Positions 1-8,363 are shown, counted from the stretch's first letter. The stretch is DNA of 64,000 bases from Lentzea aerocolonigenes (GCF_000974445.1 NZ_BBOJ01000005.1:348937-412936), one strand, 5' to 3'. Notes: a model not told the origin generated them from the sequence alone. Numbers and translations: made by a program.

Positions 1-200
1 CGTGCGCTGGGCGCCGTCGTGCCGGTCGCTGGTCGCGTGCGCTGGGCGCCGTCGTGCCGGTCGCTGGTCGCGTGCGCTGGGCGCCGTCGTGCCGGTCGCT
101 GGTCGCGTGCGCTGGGCGCCGTCGTGCCGGTCGCTGGTCGCGTGCGCTGGGCGCCGTCGTGCCGGTCGCTGGTCGCGTGCGCTGGGCGCCGTCGTGCCGG
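1..200. repeat. 35-bp direct tandem repeat, at least 5.7 copies
   Basis: A perfect 35-bp unit beginning cgtgcgctgggcgccgtcgt is repeated head to tail from base 1 to about 200, where it stops at 'gccggctgttccc'. The array is cut by the window start, so the copy number is a minimum. All frames stay open through it only because the unit lacks stops; 35 is not a multiple of 3, so the translated frames rotate and no protein call is made. It could be a minisatellite, a partition or binding array, or slippage-prone intergenic DNA. Confidence 0.95.
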
Positions 201-1052
201 CTGTTCCCTTCCTATGCAGTCCCTGAACCAAAGGGTGCGGGTTGGCGCGAGTGTTGATGCCACGTGCACGTGGGGGCTGACCAAGACATTTACAAGATCA
301 GGTCACGGCAAGGTCACGGCAGAGGCCCCTCCTCTTGCGAAGTGTCCTACTTGGATGTCTAATAGACATGTCAGTAGGACAGCAACCAAGGGGGCGACGA
401 GGACCAGGGCACGGCGTCCCTGCGAGTCGATCACCACGGCAACTTTCCTAACGACAACAACCTTAAGTCCCGTATAGCGCGGGCAACGGCTTGGGCCGTG
501 CGGTCAGCAGCGAATCCGTGCAGAGCGGAATGGTGAACGACGCGTAGCCAAACGCTCATTTCCGAGCGGGAATGTGTAGTAACTGCGCTTGCAGCACCAT
601 TTGTATAGCTCTTGCTATAGAGCGGAGTAGCGCGCATAAATGGCATGCCTGCCACAGGTGTGTCCCCAAGATAAGTCAATGGTGGTCTAGCACCGAAAAA
701 CGTCGCAATGTGTAGGCGTTCGGGGTTGTCTTAGGTGGTTGCCGACATTGGGTTTCTCTGGCTTGAGAGCGTCGCTCTCGCCTGCCCATAGCACGCCAAA
801 CCCTTACGGACATGGTTCCTTGCGTTGCGCGCTAGACATAACGGCTTATCCCAACAGTTTAGAGATTCAGGGAATGTGCCATCGGAACGCGCAACCCTCA
901 TCACGCGAGTAGTGCCGTATTGCACGGATACGGGATGTGTCCCCTTTGCGGAGATCTCACAACGGTGAGGGTTGCGCGTTTCGGTGCCAGTTCACAACTG
1001 GCCTGAATCACTGCCGGTCAATCACTTTTCTCGCACGAAATGGAGTACCGCC
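201..1052. other. Gene-poor region with regulatory-looking repeats
   Basis: No convincing gene. The region is less GC-rich than its surroundings. It holds a short direct repeat (ggtcacggca at 301-310 and again from 312) and a long interrupted palindrome at 344-380. The few ORFs here have no plausible ribosome-binding site or recognisable protein sequence. It probably carries the promoter and control region for the rightward hypothetical genes starting at 1053. Confidence 0.5.
344..380. promoter_or_regulatory. 37-bp interrupted palindrome (operator candidate)
   Basis: Outer arms gtcctac (344-350) and gtaggac (374-380) flank a perfect inner palindrome atgtctaatagacat (355-369) centred on base 362. 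Such nested dyads are typical of dimeric repressor operators. A related sequence, gatagacat twice in direct orientation, lies at 14406-14427 upstream of a small HTH-like gene, so the same regulator might bind both. No binding protein can be assigned from sequence alone. Confidence 0.5.
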
Positions 1053-1448
1053 ATGACTATGACTCTGATCGATTGGTCCGCCCGGATTAGCGCCATGGCG
1101 GACGCTTTGTCCGTTCCTGACGGCGGATTTTCCGTCAACCCGAACGACGGTTCCGACATCGGCACGGGCTATGCGGTTGCCGTACACCCGGAACACGAAC
1201 GCGTTTTCGACGGCCCCGTGACCAGTAACGATCTTCACGAATACATCGGGCAAGCGAAAGACGCTCTTTCGCTGCCCGGTCGCGTTCTCGGCGGATGGCG
1301 CGACCCTGCGACCGGTCGCGTCTACTTGGACGTTTCCGTCGTGACCGCAGACCTGTCCGAGGCAATGACGCTCGCGCGGGAAACCGCACAGCTCGCCATT
1401 TTCGATTTCTCCGCCATGGAATCAATTCCGGTCACAGTAGCGGCGTGA
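1053..1448 (+). CDS. Hypothetical protein, first gene of the ICE small-gene run
   Basis: 131 residues, family not recognised. The ATG at 1053 is preferred over the in-frame ATG at 972 because tggag lies 9 bases upstream and the extra N-terminal residues look non-coding. It is hydrophilic with no signal peptide or membrane segment; the middle contains a short charged stretch (VAVHPEHERVFDGP). It is followed within 20 bp by a short gene remnant, so it is probably co-transcribed with the downstream hypotheticals. Real coding is supported by the frame-specific GC pattern and the ribosome-binding site; function is unknown. Confidence 0.6.
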   Translation: MTMTLIDWSARISAMADALSVPDGGFSVNPNDGSDIGTGYAVAVHPEHERVFDGPVTSNDLHEYIGQAKDALSLPGRVLGGWRDPATGRVYLDVSVVTADLSEAMTLARETAQLAIFDFSAMESIPVTVAA

Positions 1449-1464
1449 ATCAAAGAGGCAAACC

Positions 1465-1752
1465 ATGAGTGTAGTCATCGTCATGATCAGCGACGGATAA
1501 GCGCGGCGTATCGCGTCCGATTGGCACGGCGGCATGTCGTCCGCCCTGTATTCCCTCGCCTCATCGGGCGCGATTGACCTTGACCGTGCGCGGGATGAGA
1601 TCTCCCGTGAACTGTGGCAATTGGACGTCGGAGAAGTGCGACGCGCATTGCTCGCCCTGGACAAATACGTACGAACGACCGGCGCGCGTCCCGCGCAATC
1701 GGGATGGGCCCGCTTGTGGGACGACTCGCCGGCGACCGTGAATCACACCTAA
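1465..1752 (+). pseudogene. Small ICE hypothetical gene interrupted by an in-frame TAA at codon 12
   Basis: An ATG at 1465 with an upstream purine stretch (aaagaggcaaacc) starts MSVVIVMISDG, then TAA (1498-1500), and the same frame continues ARRIASDWHGGMSSALYSL and on to 1752. The post-stop segment looks like the natural continuation, and an alternative internal ATG at 1534 would remove it. If it restarts at 1534 the product is 72 residues of acidic/helical sequence of unknown role. A single CAA to TAA or GAA to TAA change would explain the break. It lies between two intact small genes on the same strand. Whether the gene is dead, reinitiates, or is read through is not decidable here. Confidence 0.6.
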
Positions 1753-1768
1753 AAGGGACTGAATTGTC

Positions 1769-2584
1769 ATGCCTGCCCCCAGCGATCACCCATGGTTCCG
1801 GGCACACCCCGTGAGCCACGAAAACATCGTGTGGCACTGGGAACAGGCCACACCCGACGAAATCGCGCAGGGAATGCGCTGGTATGCCGACGCACACCAC
1901 GTGGCAACCGCCATCGCGAACGGTGACGCCCATCTCGGCGCCGGAATGCTCGCGATCTACTCGCCCCAGCAAGGATGGATCGGCAACGTCCTTAATGCCG
2001 CTCGCGTACTGCGCGAGGGTAAGGGAATCGGCGGGCCCGGTTCCGGAATGTTCGCCACAACCGGGCAGAAACGCGCGGCTGACCGGTTGCTCGACGGTGA
2101 GCGGTATGAGGACATCCTGAACGGTCCCAAGATCCGCGACTTTGCCCACCTGATCGAGTTCGGCGGAGATCAGGACCCGAATGACCCGCGCGTGGTGATC
2201 GACCGGCACGCGCTGTCAGTGGCGCACGGTCGCGCGCTCACCTCCGAGGAGTACGACTCCGCACCGGTCAACGGGTTCCGCCGCAAGGACGGAACGGTTT
2301 CCCGTCGGCAGTACGACCACGTGGTGAGCCTGTACCGCCGTGCCGCGGAGCTGATCTCCGAACGCACGGGAGAACGGGTCTCGGCACACCAGGTGCAGGC
2401 CGTGACCTGGCTCGCCCGTCAACGGCTCAACCAGGAAGCCGAACAACGGCGCGGCCCCAACCGACTGGACCGTGGACGCAACCGGGCCCGCGCGAACTCC
2501 GAACGCGCGTGGAACGACTTCCGAACCGTCTACCTGCCCCATCTCGCCAATTGCCCCGGCACGGGCTACCAGTCCGCCGCCTAA
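1769..2584 (+). CDS. Conserved phage/ICE protein of unknown function
   Basis: 271 residues. The sequence resembles a protein family found in actinophages and actinobacterial mobile elements and named only by DUF numbers; I recognise the pattern (MLAIYSPQQGWIGNVLNAAR, a Gly-rich GGPGSGMFATTGQK loop, FAHLIEFGGD, then VVIDRHALSVA) but not a function. The C-terminal third is basic and helical (EAEQRRGPNRLDRGRNR), which could bind nucleic acid. Start ATG 1769 has aaaaggga upstream. No membrane segment or signal peptide. The gene sits in a rightward run of similarly spaced hypotheticals and is probably part of a common transcript. Confidence 0.7.
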   Translation: MPAPSDHPWFRAHPVSHENIVWHWEQATPDEIAQGMRWYADAHHVATAIANGDAHLGAGMLAIYSPQQGWIGNVLNAARVLREGKGIGGPGSGMFATTGQKRAADRLLDGERYEDILNGPKIRDFAHLIEFGGDQDPNDPRVVIDRHALSVAHGRALTSEEYDSAPVNGFRRKDGTVSRRQYDHVVSLYRRAAELISERTGERVSAHQVQAVTWLARQRLNQEAEQRRGPNRLDRGRNRARANSERAWNDFRTVYLPHLANCPGTGYQSAA

Positions 2585-2608
2585 CGCATCACCGAGTGAG
2601 GTCTCACG

Positions 2609-2908
2609 ATGACTAACACGCAACGCCATTCGATTCGGATGACCGCTATTCGGATCGGTGATCTTATCTTCCTTGACAGTTTCTCCGGACTCGTCCCGGC
2701 CAAGGTGACCGGGTACACCCCGCGCGGCGAAATCGCCGTGCGGGTCACCGCCACGCGCGGCGCCTACCGCCGTGGCGAACACACCACATTCACCCCGAGT
2801 GGCTCTGTCCCGCGCGCACACGTCCGCGTGCGTTGCGGACAGTTCCGCATTTTCGGCGCGTGGACCTTTGACGGACTGCGCGACGAATTTCAACCGCGCT
2901 GGGCCTGA
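2609..2908 (+). CDS. Small hypothetical protein
   Basis: 99 residues, not recognised. It starts at ATG 2609 with gtgaggt upstream, 25 bp after the preceding gene. The protein is rich in beta-type residues and basic (many Arg), with a segment IRIGDLIFLDSFSGLVPAKV resembling the start of a small barrel such as an SH3-like fold; that is only an impression. There are no cysteine clusters or membrane segments. Its position in the same-strand run suggests expression with its neighbours. Confidence 0.6.
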   Translation: MTNTQRHSIRMTAIRIGDLIFLDSFSGLVPAKVTGYTPRGEIAVRVTATRGAYRRGEHTTFTPSGSVPRAHVRVRCGQFRIFGAWTFDGLRDEFQPRWA

Positions 2909-2955
2909 AACCGGCGCACGTAACCGACCGATCGGCCAACGTCAAGGGAGATCAC

Positions 2956-3264
2956 ATGTCCACCGACGCGGACAACGTCGTAGAGCTTCACTTTCAGTAC
3001 GCCCAAAACGGCTACGTCATGACAGACGACACGTACGGCGAACAGGACGCCGATAGCGCGGTCGCGTTCACGCGCGATGGGTGTGCGTTTGTCGCCTGCG
3101 AGCGCGCACCGCGCGGACGTTGGCGTATCGAGTCCACCGACGGCGCGGCTGGTCCGGTGCCGCTGTCCGCCTACCGGTACCGATTTTCGGACCTGGCGGA
3201 CGCTGCGGAGTACGTCGCCAATAAGTGCGGCGCCACGGTCCGCCGAGTCGATTCCTGGATCTAG
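2956..3264 (+). CDS. Small acidic hypothetical protein
   Basis: 102 residues, not recognised. ATG 2956 follows agggagat at good spacing. The protein is acidic at its N terminus (STDADNVVELHF) and ends with a short helix and RRVDSWI. Soluble, no motifs. It follows the previous gene by 47 bp and is followed by a hairpin terminator candidate (3318-3342), so it may be the last gene of the first small transcription unit. Confidence 0.6.
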   Translation: MSTDADNVVELHFQYAQNGYVMTDDTYGEQDADSAVAFTRDGCAFVACERAPRGRWRIESTDGAAGPVPLSAYRYRFSDLADAAEYVANKCGATVRRVDSWI

Positions 3265-3317
3265 CGCAATCGTCCAGCGCATTCCCGAAAATTTCACTGA
3301 TAGACAGCCGCGTGTCT

Positions 3318-3342
3318 CGGCGCCCGTTCATGACGGGCGCCG
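3318..3342. terminator. Hairpin, possible terminator
   Basis: Perfect 10-bp stem cggcgcccgt / acgggcgccg with a 5-nt loop, located in the 195-bp gap between two rightward hypothetical genes. There is no U-tract, as is common in actinobacterial intrinsic terminators. Confidence 0.45.
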
Positions 3343-3459
3343 CGCAGCTCTCACCCGCGCGCAACGGTTGCAACGGCTCGGCTTTCCGTTGCGGATTGTT
3401 CGACTCATCCGCGCGCACGTCATCACCACTGTTTCCCGAATCAGTAAAGGAGTTCAACC

Positions 3460-4029
3460 ATGTTCGTGTACGGCGTGTCCCTCACCGATATTCACCGCGT
3501 CGTACGCGACGCGTCCAGCGCGCTCTACGACGGAAACATCGCCGTGCGCACGGGCGAGGATCGCAGCAACCGCGCCGGCCCCCGCGCGACATTCACTCTC
3601 CGCGCAACCGACACGGCCGGTTGTGGCGCCAAGGGGAGCGCATCCGCGTTCGGCAAGGGCACCGGCCCGAACGGCAGGCGCCGCACGATTTCCGCGTGCT
3701 GGCACGCCCATTACGACGTGTTGGCCGAGTTGTTCGCCCGATTCCCGGCCGCTCGCGTGGTTACCGCGATTGCCACCTATACCGCGCCCACGTTCCGTGA
3801 CCGCGCGCTGGCCACCGCGTCCCGGAACGTCGGAAGCCAGTTGTACCCGGTCACCGCGCCGGACTGCTGCGAATGCGACCACACCGACTACGTCAACACC
3901 TTCGACCACACCGACCGCGCCGACTACGTCGACGACTTCGACTGGATGCCCTCCGGCGACGCGATGCGCCCGAACACCGACGTCGACTACTTCCTTGATC
4001 AGCTCGACCGCGTGCTCGCCGAACAGTGA
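3460..4029 (+). CDS. Hypothetical ICE protein with acidic C terminus
   Basis: 189 residues. ATG 3460 is preceded by aaaggag at 7-8 nt, a strong ribosome-binding site. The middle contains a Cys/Gly-rich stretch (TAGCGAKGSASAFGKG) and a central ISACWHAHYDVLAELFARFP; the C terminus is very acidic and Asp/Tyr/Thr-rich (DHTDYVNTFDHTDRADYV). Similar proteins occur in actinophages and actinobacterial ICEs without known function. No membrane segment. Confidence 0.65.
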   Translation: MFVYGVSLTDIHRVVRDASSALYDGNIAVRTGEDRSNRAGPRATFTLRATDTAGCGAKGSASAFGKGTGPNGRRRTISACWHAHYDVLAELFARFPAARVVTAIATYTAPTFRDRALATASRNVGSQLYPVTAPDCCECDHTDYVNTFDHTDRADYVDDFDWMPSGDAMRPNTDVDYFLDQLDRVLAEQ

Positions 4030-4085
4030 CCCCCTTTCCCATCACGCACATTCACGCAATTCGACCGACGAAAGCGAGCACCACG

Positions 4086-4961
4086 ATGACCACCGACCAC
4101 CCGACCACGCTGGACGCACTGCGCGCGGAACTCGACCGGGAACGCGCACGGGCCGACTCCCTGGAGACGGTGAACCGCGTGCAGGCCGCGAGCCTCTCCG
4201 GCCTGGCCAGGCTCGCGGCGGAGCTCCGCTGCCAGGTGGCCGACCTGCACGACGACGCGCTGAGCTCGCGACCGATGCCGGTGCAGGGCCTGCGCAGCGT
4301 CACCGGCCGCATGAACGGCTTGGCCGACACCTTGAGCCGCGCGGCACGCGGCTACTCCGGCGTCCGGACCACGGACATGATCTACCCGACCATTGACGAC
4401 GATCTCCGCGCACACGGGTGGACGCCCCGACCGGACCGGGGCCTGGACGGCGTGCTGCCACCGATCCCGATCACCGAACTGGGCGACCGGCGCGGCTATG
4501 CGCGCGGCTGGCATCGCGGCCCGCAGTGGATCACGTTGTGGTTCACCGGCCCGTGCGCGCTGGCCTACTCGGACAGCAGCGACCACGGCCGGCTCACCGA
4601 CGTCGACACCGTGCGCGCCGTGATCACCTCCCGCCGACCGCTGTCCGCGGACGCACTGGCCGAATGGGGCGCGGCCCGGCAGAAGGCCCACACGGTGCCG
4701 TTCGACGCCCCGTACGTCCGGGTGTTCGCGCACCTGCGGTCATCCTGGGGCGGGGGCCTGATCGTCGATGATCGGTGCGACCAACACGGCGCCCCCGCGC
4801 CCGACGGGCCCGGTCAGCGCTCCGTGTGGGCCTGCCCGAGCGACCCCGATTTCCGGCTCTACGTCTGGGGAATCGGCAACGAACCGGCCCACGTCCGCTA
4901 CTGGGCCGGTCCCGTGGTCGACATGGCCCACCTGGTCCAGATCACCGGCCACTGCCGCTGA
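4086..4961 (+). CDS. Hypothetical protein with N-terminal coiled coil
   Basis: 291 residues from ATG 4086, chosen over the in-frame ATG at 4026 because gaaagcga lies just upstream and the 20 additional residues look non-coding. Residues about 8-80 are a long charged helix (LDALRAELDRERARADSLET), likely coiled coil; the remainder is mixed alpha/beta with several Trp-rich segments (HRGPQWITLWFTGPCAL). No recognised domain. It lies in the rightward hypothetical run with 56 bp to its upstream neighbour. Confidence 0.6.
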   Translation: MTTDHPTTLDALRAELDRERARADSLETVNRVQAASLSGLARLAAELRCQVADLHDDALSSRPMPVQGLRSVTGRMNGLADTLSRAARGYSGVRTTDMIYPTIDDDLRAHGWTPRPDRGLDGVLPPIPITELGDRRGYARGWHRGPQWITLWFTGPCALAYSDSSDHGRLTDVDTVRAVITSRRPLSADALAEWGAARQKAHTVPFDAPYVRVFAHLRSSWGGGLIVDDRCDQHGAPAPDGPGQRSVWACPSDPDFRLYVWGIGNEPAHVRYWAGPVVDMAHLVQITGHCR

Positions 4962-5122
4962 CCTCCGTCTCTCTCCTTTCCCACCGGTCGGCCGTCCCCG
5001 TCGACGGTCGACCGGCGCCCCGTTGATCACCTCCGGCCGTTCAAGCCGCCTCCGTGGCCGAACGGCCGGCCTACGCCTTCCCCGATTCCGCCCATTACCG
5101 GCCTGAAGGGACCGATACCGCC

Positions 5123-5710
5123 ATGACCACCTCCTCTACCGCCCTCGTGGCGGACGTCCTCGACTGCGGCCACCCGCCCACCCCGGACCCCAGCGGGATC
5201 GGCACCGGCCGCGCCATCGACTCGACCACCGGCGCCACGAGCTGCTACCCGTGCTCGGACGAACACGAACGCCACGCGATGACCCGCGCGAACACCTTCG
5301 TCGCCTACGTGTCCTCGACCGGTGACGCGCTGACTACCTGGCCCGGCGGGCACCTGGCCACGATCGACCCCGCCGACGCCCACCAGATCGGCCGGCGCAC
5401 CTACACCCCCTCCGGCGGACGGTGGACCCGCTACGTCTGGCACGCCACCGACATCGACGGAGGCCGCTGGACCGGCGTCAACGGCGGCCCTGGCCTCGTC
5501 ATCCGCGTCCACCGGCTGCGCGTGTGCACCTGGCAAACCGAGTTCGGCAACGGCCGCACGCCGCGCTACTGCCACCGCCGCGCCACCCACGCCGGCCAGG
5601 GCGGCGCCTTCGACCTCTACTGCCGCACCCACGCCCGCCAGGTCCTCGACCTCTACGGCTGGACCACCACCGCCCTGCCACCCCACGCACTCGCCCAGAC
5701 CCGCGCGTGA
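5123..5710 (+). CDS. Actinophage/ICE protein with Cys-His (zinc-ribbon-like) start
   Basis: 195 residues from ATG 5123 (ribosome-binding site gaaggga at 5105). The first 60 residues have CGH ... CYPCSDEHER, a likely metal-binding pair of Cys/His clusters; further Cys/His occur at VCTWQ, RYCHRRATHAG and YCRTHAR. The pattern matches hypothetical proteins common in actinophages and actinobacterial ICEs. A role in binding nucleic acid is plausible but unproven. The next gene begins 34 bp downstream. Confidence 0.65.
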   Translation: MTTSSTALVADVLDCGHPPTPDPSGIGTGRAIDSTTGATSCYPCSDEHERHAMTRANTFVAYVSSTGDALTTWPGGHLATIDPADAHQIGRRTYTPSGGRWTRYVWHATDIDGGRWTGVNGGPGLVIRVHRLRVCTWQTEFGNGRTPRYCHRRATHAGQGGAFDLYCRTHARQVLDLYGWTTTALPPHALAQTRA

Positions 5711-5743
5711 AACCGCGCCACCGCACCGAAAGGGGAGTCCCTC

Positions 5744-6301
5744 GTGTTCGTGAAGTTCTACGACCGCCTCGACCTGTCACGTGCCCGCCTGGACGACGTG
5801 CTCACCGTGCCCGCCAACCGCGCCAAGGCGCTCGACGTGGCACGGGAGCGCCACCTGCCGCGCCAGTCGCTCACCCGCGCGACCAACCGCATGGGCTTCT
5901 GGGTCTACGTCTTCCAACTCGGCGCCGACGTCCAGCTCGGCACGGTCACGCTGGCCGGCGCCGAGCCCGGACCCGAGCACGTGGTCACGCTGCCGGTCCG
6001 CCAGCTCGACCACTACACCACCCCCGGCATGCCGTTGCCCGAAATGGCCGGGTTGCTGGCCGCGGTCGCCGAGGACTACCCACCCACCGCGCTGACCGCG
6101 CTGCTGGCCGACAGCCTCACCAAGGTCATCGACCTGTGGGCCGACGCCCGCCGCAACGGCCGGACCGCGATCGACATCCGCGACCTCGACCGCGCCGTCA
6201 CCAGCGAACTCGCCCCCGCCGTCCGCGCCTGGCGCACCGGCGACGCCTTCCCACGCCCTCGCCTGGCCGACACGGCCTGGCCCGAACCCGTTCCGAGGTG
6301 A
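5744..6301 (+). CDS. Hypothetical protein, GTG start
   Basis: 185 residues. GTG at 5744 (MFVKFYDRLDLSRARLDDVL) has aaagggga upstream at about 10 nt, which decides the start. The protein is largely helical and soluble, with no cysteine motif or membrane segment. Not recognised. It ends 6 bp before the next gene, indicating co-translation in an operon. Confidence 0.65.
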   Translation: MFVKFYDRLDLSRARLDDVLTVPANRAKALDVARERHLPRQSLTRATNRMGFWVYVFQLGADVQLGTVTLAGAEPGPEHVVTLPVRQLDHYTTPGMPLPEMAGLLAAVAEDYPPTALTALLADSLTKVIDLWADARRNGRTAIDIRDLDRAVTSELAPAVRAWRTGDAFPRPRLADTAWPEPVPR

Positions 6302-6307
6302 ACCACC

Positions 6308-7114
6308 ATGCCCATCGACGACCCCACGACCGCAACCCCGTCCGAGATCGACGAAGAACTCGCCCAGCTCGGCATCGAGCACGCCAAGGCCCAGGACGCC
6401 CTCGACAAGCTCACCGCCCGCGTCCAGCGCTTGGTGAACGACGGCATGGCCGAGTACGCGACCGAGTCGCAGCCCCGGATCGAGCAGGCCCGCCAGACCA
6501 TCGCCGAGTGCGAGGCCGCCGCGCGCCCCCTCGATGCGGAGTTCGAACGCCGAGGCGGCTGGACCCGCGCCTGGCTTGTCCTCAACACCGGCGGCCACGT
6601 CCACCGCACCATGGAGTGCCGCACCTGCTTCCCGTCCACCCGCTTCGCCTGGCTCACCCAGTTCTCCGGGCACGACGAGACCGAGATCGTCGAGCAGGCC
6701 GGCAAGGCCGCGTGCACCGAGTGCTACCCCAGCGCGCCGGTCGACGTCCGCAATCGGCCCAGCCGGATCAAGACCCCGGAGCAACTCGCGCGGGAAGCGG
6801 AGAAGACCGAACGCGCGAAAGCCAAAGCCGCCAAAGCGATCACCGCACCCGACGGAACCCCCTTGCACACCAAGGGCTACGGGCAGATCGACACCGAGTT
6901 CACGGCCCGCCGCTCCTACGCGGACGCCTTGGCCTACGCCCGGTACCTGACCAGGGCAAGCATCGCCCACCATCGGGACACCATCGCCGCGTACCAAGAG
7001 GACGCACGGCTCATCCTGGCCGCCCTGGCTGCAAAGCATGACCGGACCGAGGACGACCTGCGCGCCGAACTGGCGCCCAAGGTCGAAGCCAGGTGGAAGC
7101 GCGAATACAAGTAG
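6308..7114 (+). CDS. Phage/ICE protein: coiled coil plus Cys4 zinc-ribbon-like domain
   Basis: 268 residues. The N-terminal roughly 80 residues are a helical coiled coil (EELAQLGIEHAKAQDALDKL). A central domain has paired cysteines CRTC at about residues 103-106 and CTEC at about 137-140, likely chelating zinc, with a Trp/Phe-rich segment between (FAWLTQFSGHDETEIV). A Lys/Ala-rich helix follows (AEKTERAKAKAAKA). Similar proteins are common in actinophage genomes, with no function assigned. The start ATG 6308 follows the previous stop by 6 bp with gaggtgaac upstream. Confidence 0.7.
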   Translation: MPIDDPTTATPSEIDEELAQLGIEHAKAQDALDKLTARVQRLVNDGMAEYATESQPRIEQARQTIAECEAAARPLDAEFERRGGWTRAWLVLNTGGHVHRTMECRTCFPSTRFAWLTQFSGHDETEIVEQAGKAACTECYPSAPVDVRNRPSRIKTPEQLAREAEKTERAKAKAAKAITAPDGTPLHTKGYGQIDTEFTARRSYADALAYARYLTRASIAHHRDTIAAYQEDARLILAALAAKHDRTEDDLRAELAPKVEARWKREYK

Positions 7115-7191
7115 CGCCGCCACCTGCCGCCTGCGTCCGGCCACGTCCCCTTCCCGCGCACCCATCCGCTTCCCACGAAAGGGTCCAACCG

Positions 7192-7575
7192 ATGATTCTG
7201 GTCGAAACGCTGGAAGACCTGGTGCACAACTACCTCGAAAATCCCGCTCGGCCCGGCTCGGCCGTCGGCAAGGTCAACGCGCAAGACCTGGTCAGCCACG
7301 TCGTGCAACACCTCGCCGAGCGCGGAGTCGACGTGGGATTTCAGGACGGCTCACGCCTCACCGTATCGGGCTGCACGCCCCAGCGGCCCGAGCCCGAGCG
7401 ACACCGACTTCCCTTGGTACTCCAGGAAAACGACGACGGGCACGTCCGCATCTACTGCGACGGCCGCGACTGCGTCTGGTCCTGGCCGCTCTACCAGCAC
7501 ACGAGCGCGCAGACCAACGGCGACACGATCACCAACGCCGTCGAGCACGCCCGCCGGCGACACCGCCACTCCTGA
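7192..7575 (+). CDS. Hypothetical protein
   Basis: 127 residues from ATG 7192 with gaaaggg upstream; longer in-frame starts would overlap the preceding gene and add Pro-rich sequence without character. The protein has an N-terminal helix (LVETLEDLVHNYLENP) and a compact C-terminal part with YCDGRDCVWSWPL, whose two cysteines might bind metal. Not recognised. The gene ends 30 bp before a strong hairpin and is probably the last gene of the second small transcription unit. Confidence 0.6.
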   Translation: MILVETLEDLVHNYLENPARPGSAVGKVNAQDLVSHVVQHLAERGVDVGFQDGSRLTVSGCTPQRPEPERHRLPLVLQENDDGHVRIYCDGRDCVWSWPLYQHTSAQTNGDTITNAVEHARRRHRHS

Positions 7576-7604
7576 CCACTCCCTCAACCAGCAACGCAAC
7601 ATCG

Positions 7605-7652
7605 GCGCGATGCCCTCCCCAGCACCAACTCGCCACGGGGAGGGCATCGCGC
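7605..7652. terminator. Strong hairpin terminator candidate
   Basis: Perfect 16-bp stem (7605-7620 against 7637-7652; arm gcgcgatgccctcccc) with a 16-nt loop, 30 bp after a stop codon and 40 bp before the next start. No U-tract. Confidence 0.7.
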
Positions 7653-7691
7653 TGCATGGGCTGATACACATCCGAAGGAGCTCTAACCGCC

Positions 7692-8123
7692 ATGACTACC
7701 AACGACATTCACGATGCCCGGCAACTCATCGCCGAGATCGACGTCCCCACGGAACGCCCGCGCTGGGCTTGGTGGGCCCCCGGTGACGCCACCCGGTACC
7801 ACGCCACGCTGATCAACGCAGCACCCAGCGCCAGCATGATCGGTACCGCGCCCGGCGCCACCTTCCGCGCTCTCGTGATCACGATCGACCTGTTCACCTT
7901 ACGTCCCACCTCGATCGTGATCCCGCGGCCCAATGCCGACCTAGACCGTTACACCGCCGAGGAATGGCTCTTCCGGCGGCTTCCTGGTGGCTGGTGGGCC
8001 GGTATCCGGCCGCTGCTGGCCGCACTGGGCTGGACGCCCACGACCGACCGCGACACCAACTACCGCAGCACGGACCACCGCGACATCACCACGGCACAGT
8101 GCAACCCAGACGCCGATCGCTAG
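7692..8123 (+). CDS. Hypothetical protein, Trp-rich
   Basis: 143 residues starting at ATG 7692 with gaaggagc upstream. Several Trp-rich patches (RPRWAWWAPGD, LPGGWWAGIRP). No motif or family recognised; predicted soluble. It is separated from its upstream neighbour by the 7605-7652 hairpin and from the downstream gene by a decayed cadI fragment, so it may be its own unit. Confidence 0.55.
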   Translation: MTTNDIHDARQLIAEIDVPTERPRWAWWAPGDATRYHATLINAAPSASMIGTAPGATFRALVITIDLFTLRPTSIVIPRPNADLDRYTAEEWLFRRLPGGWWAGIRPLLAALGWTPTTDRDTNYRSTDHRDITTAQCNPDADR

Positions 8124-8203
8124 GACCAGGAACCCGCGGGTTGCCTCCGGCCACACGGCCGGGACCATTCCACAAGCCAGCGGCTGCGTTCGAGCACCAA
8201 TGA

Positions 8204-8345
8204 TCAGCTATAGCAGCCCGCCGGAGCGGACGTCTTGGCTGCTGCCTGGTCGGCATCGTCGATGCAGCGCATGGTGGCGGTGAGTCGGGTCGGTGCCGCG
8301 GGTCGCCGAGTCGCCCTTGACCACGTACACCTCCCACGGCTCCCC
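8204..8345 (-). pseudogene. C-terminal fragment of a CadI/ArsI-type glyoxalase-family gene
   Basis: On the minus strand, one frame reads GEPWEVYVVKGDSATRGTDPT and, after a frame change near 8285, another reads RCIDDADQAAAKTSAPAGC ending at a stop at 8204. These match the usual C terminus of actinobacterial CadI/ArsI (cadmium-induced / C-As lyase-like glyoxalase-fold) proteins, which end in GEPWEVYxV...(acidic/Cys-rich tail). The rest of the gene is absent: the match stops abruptly about 20 bp before the start of the oppositely oriented DUF4365-DUF2399 gene. Family recognition is from memory of the motif. It is clearly a relic, not a functional gene. Confidence 0.6.
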
Positions 8346-8363
8346 GCGCGGTACCGTTTGTTC

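Noticed and set aside
431-925. Two leftward ORFs of 82 and 64 codons in the left gap
   Set aside because: No ribosome-binding site, no recognisable sequence, atypical codon use.
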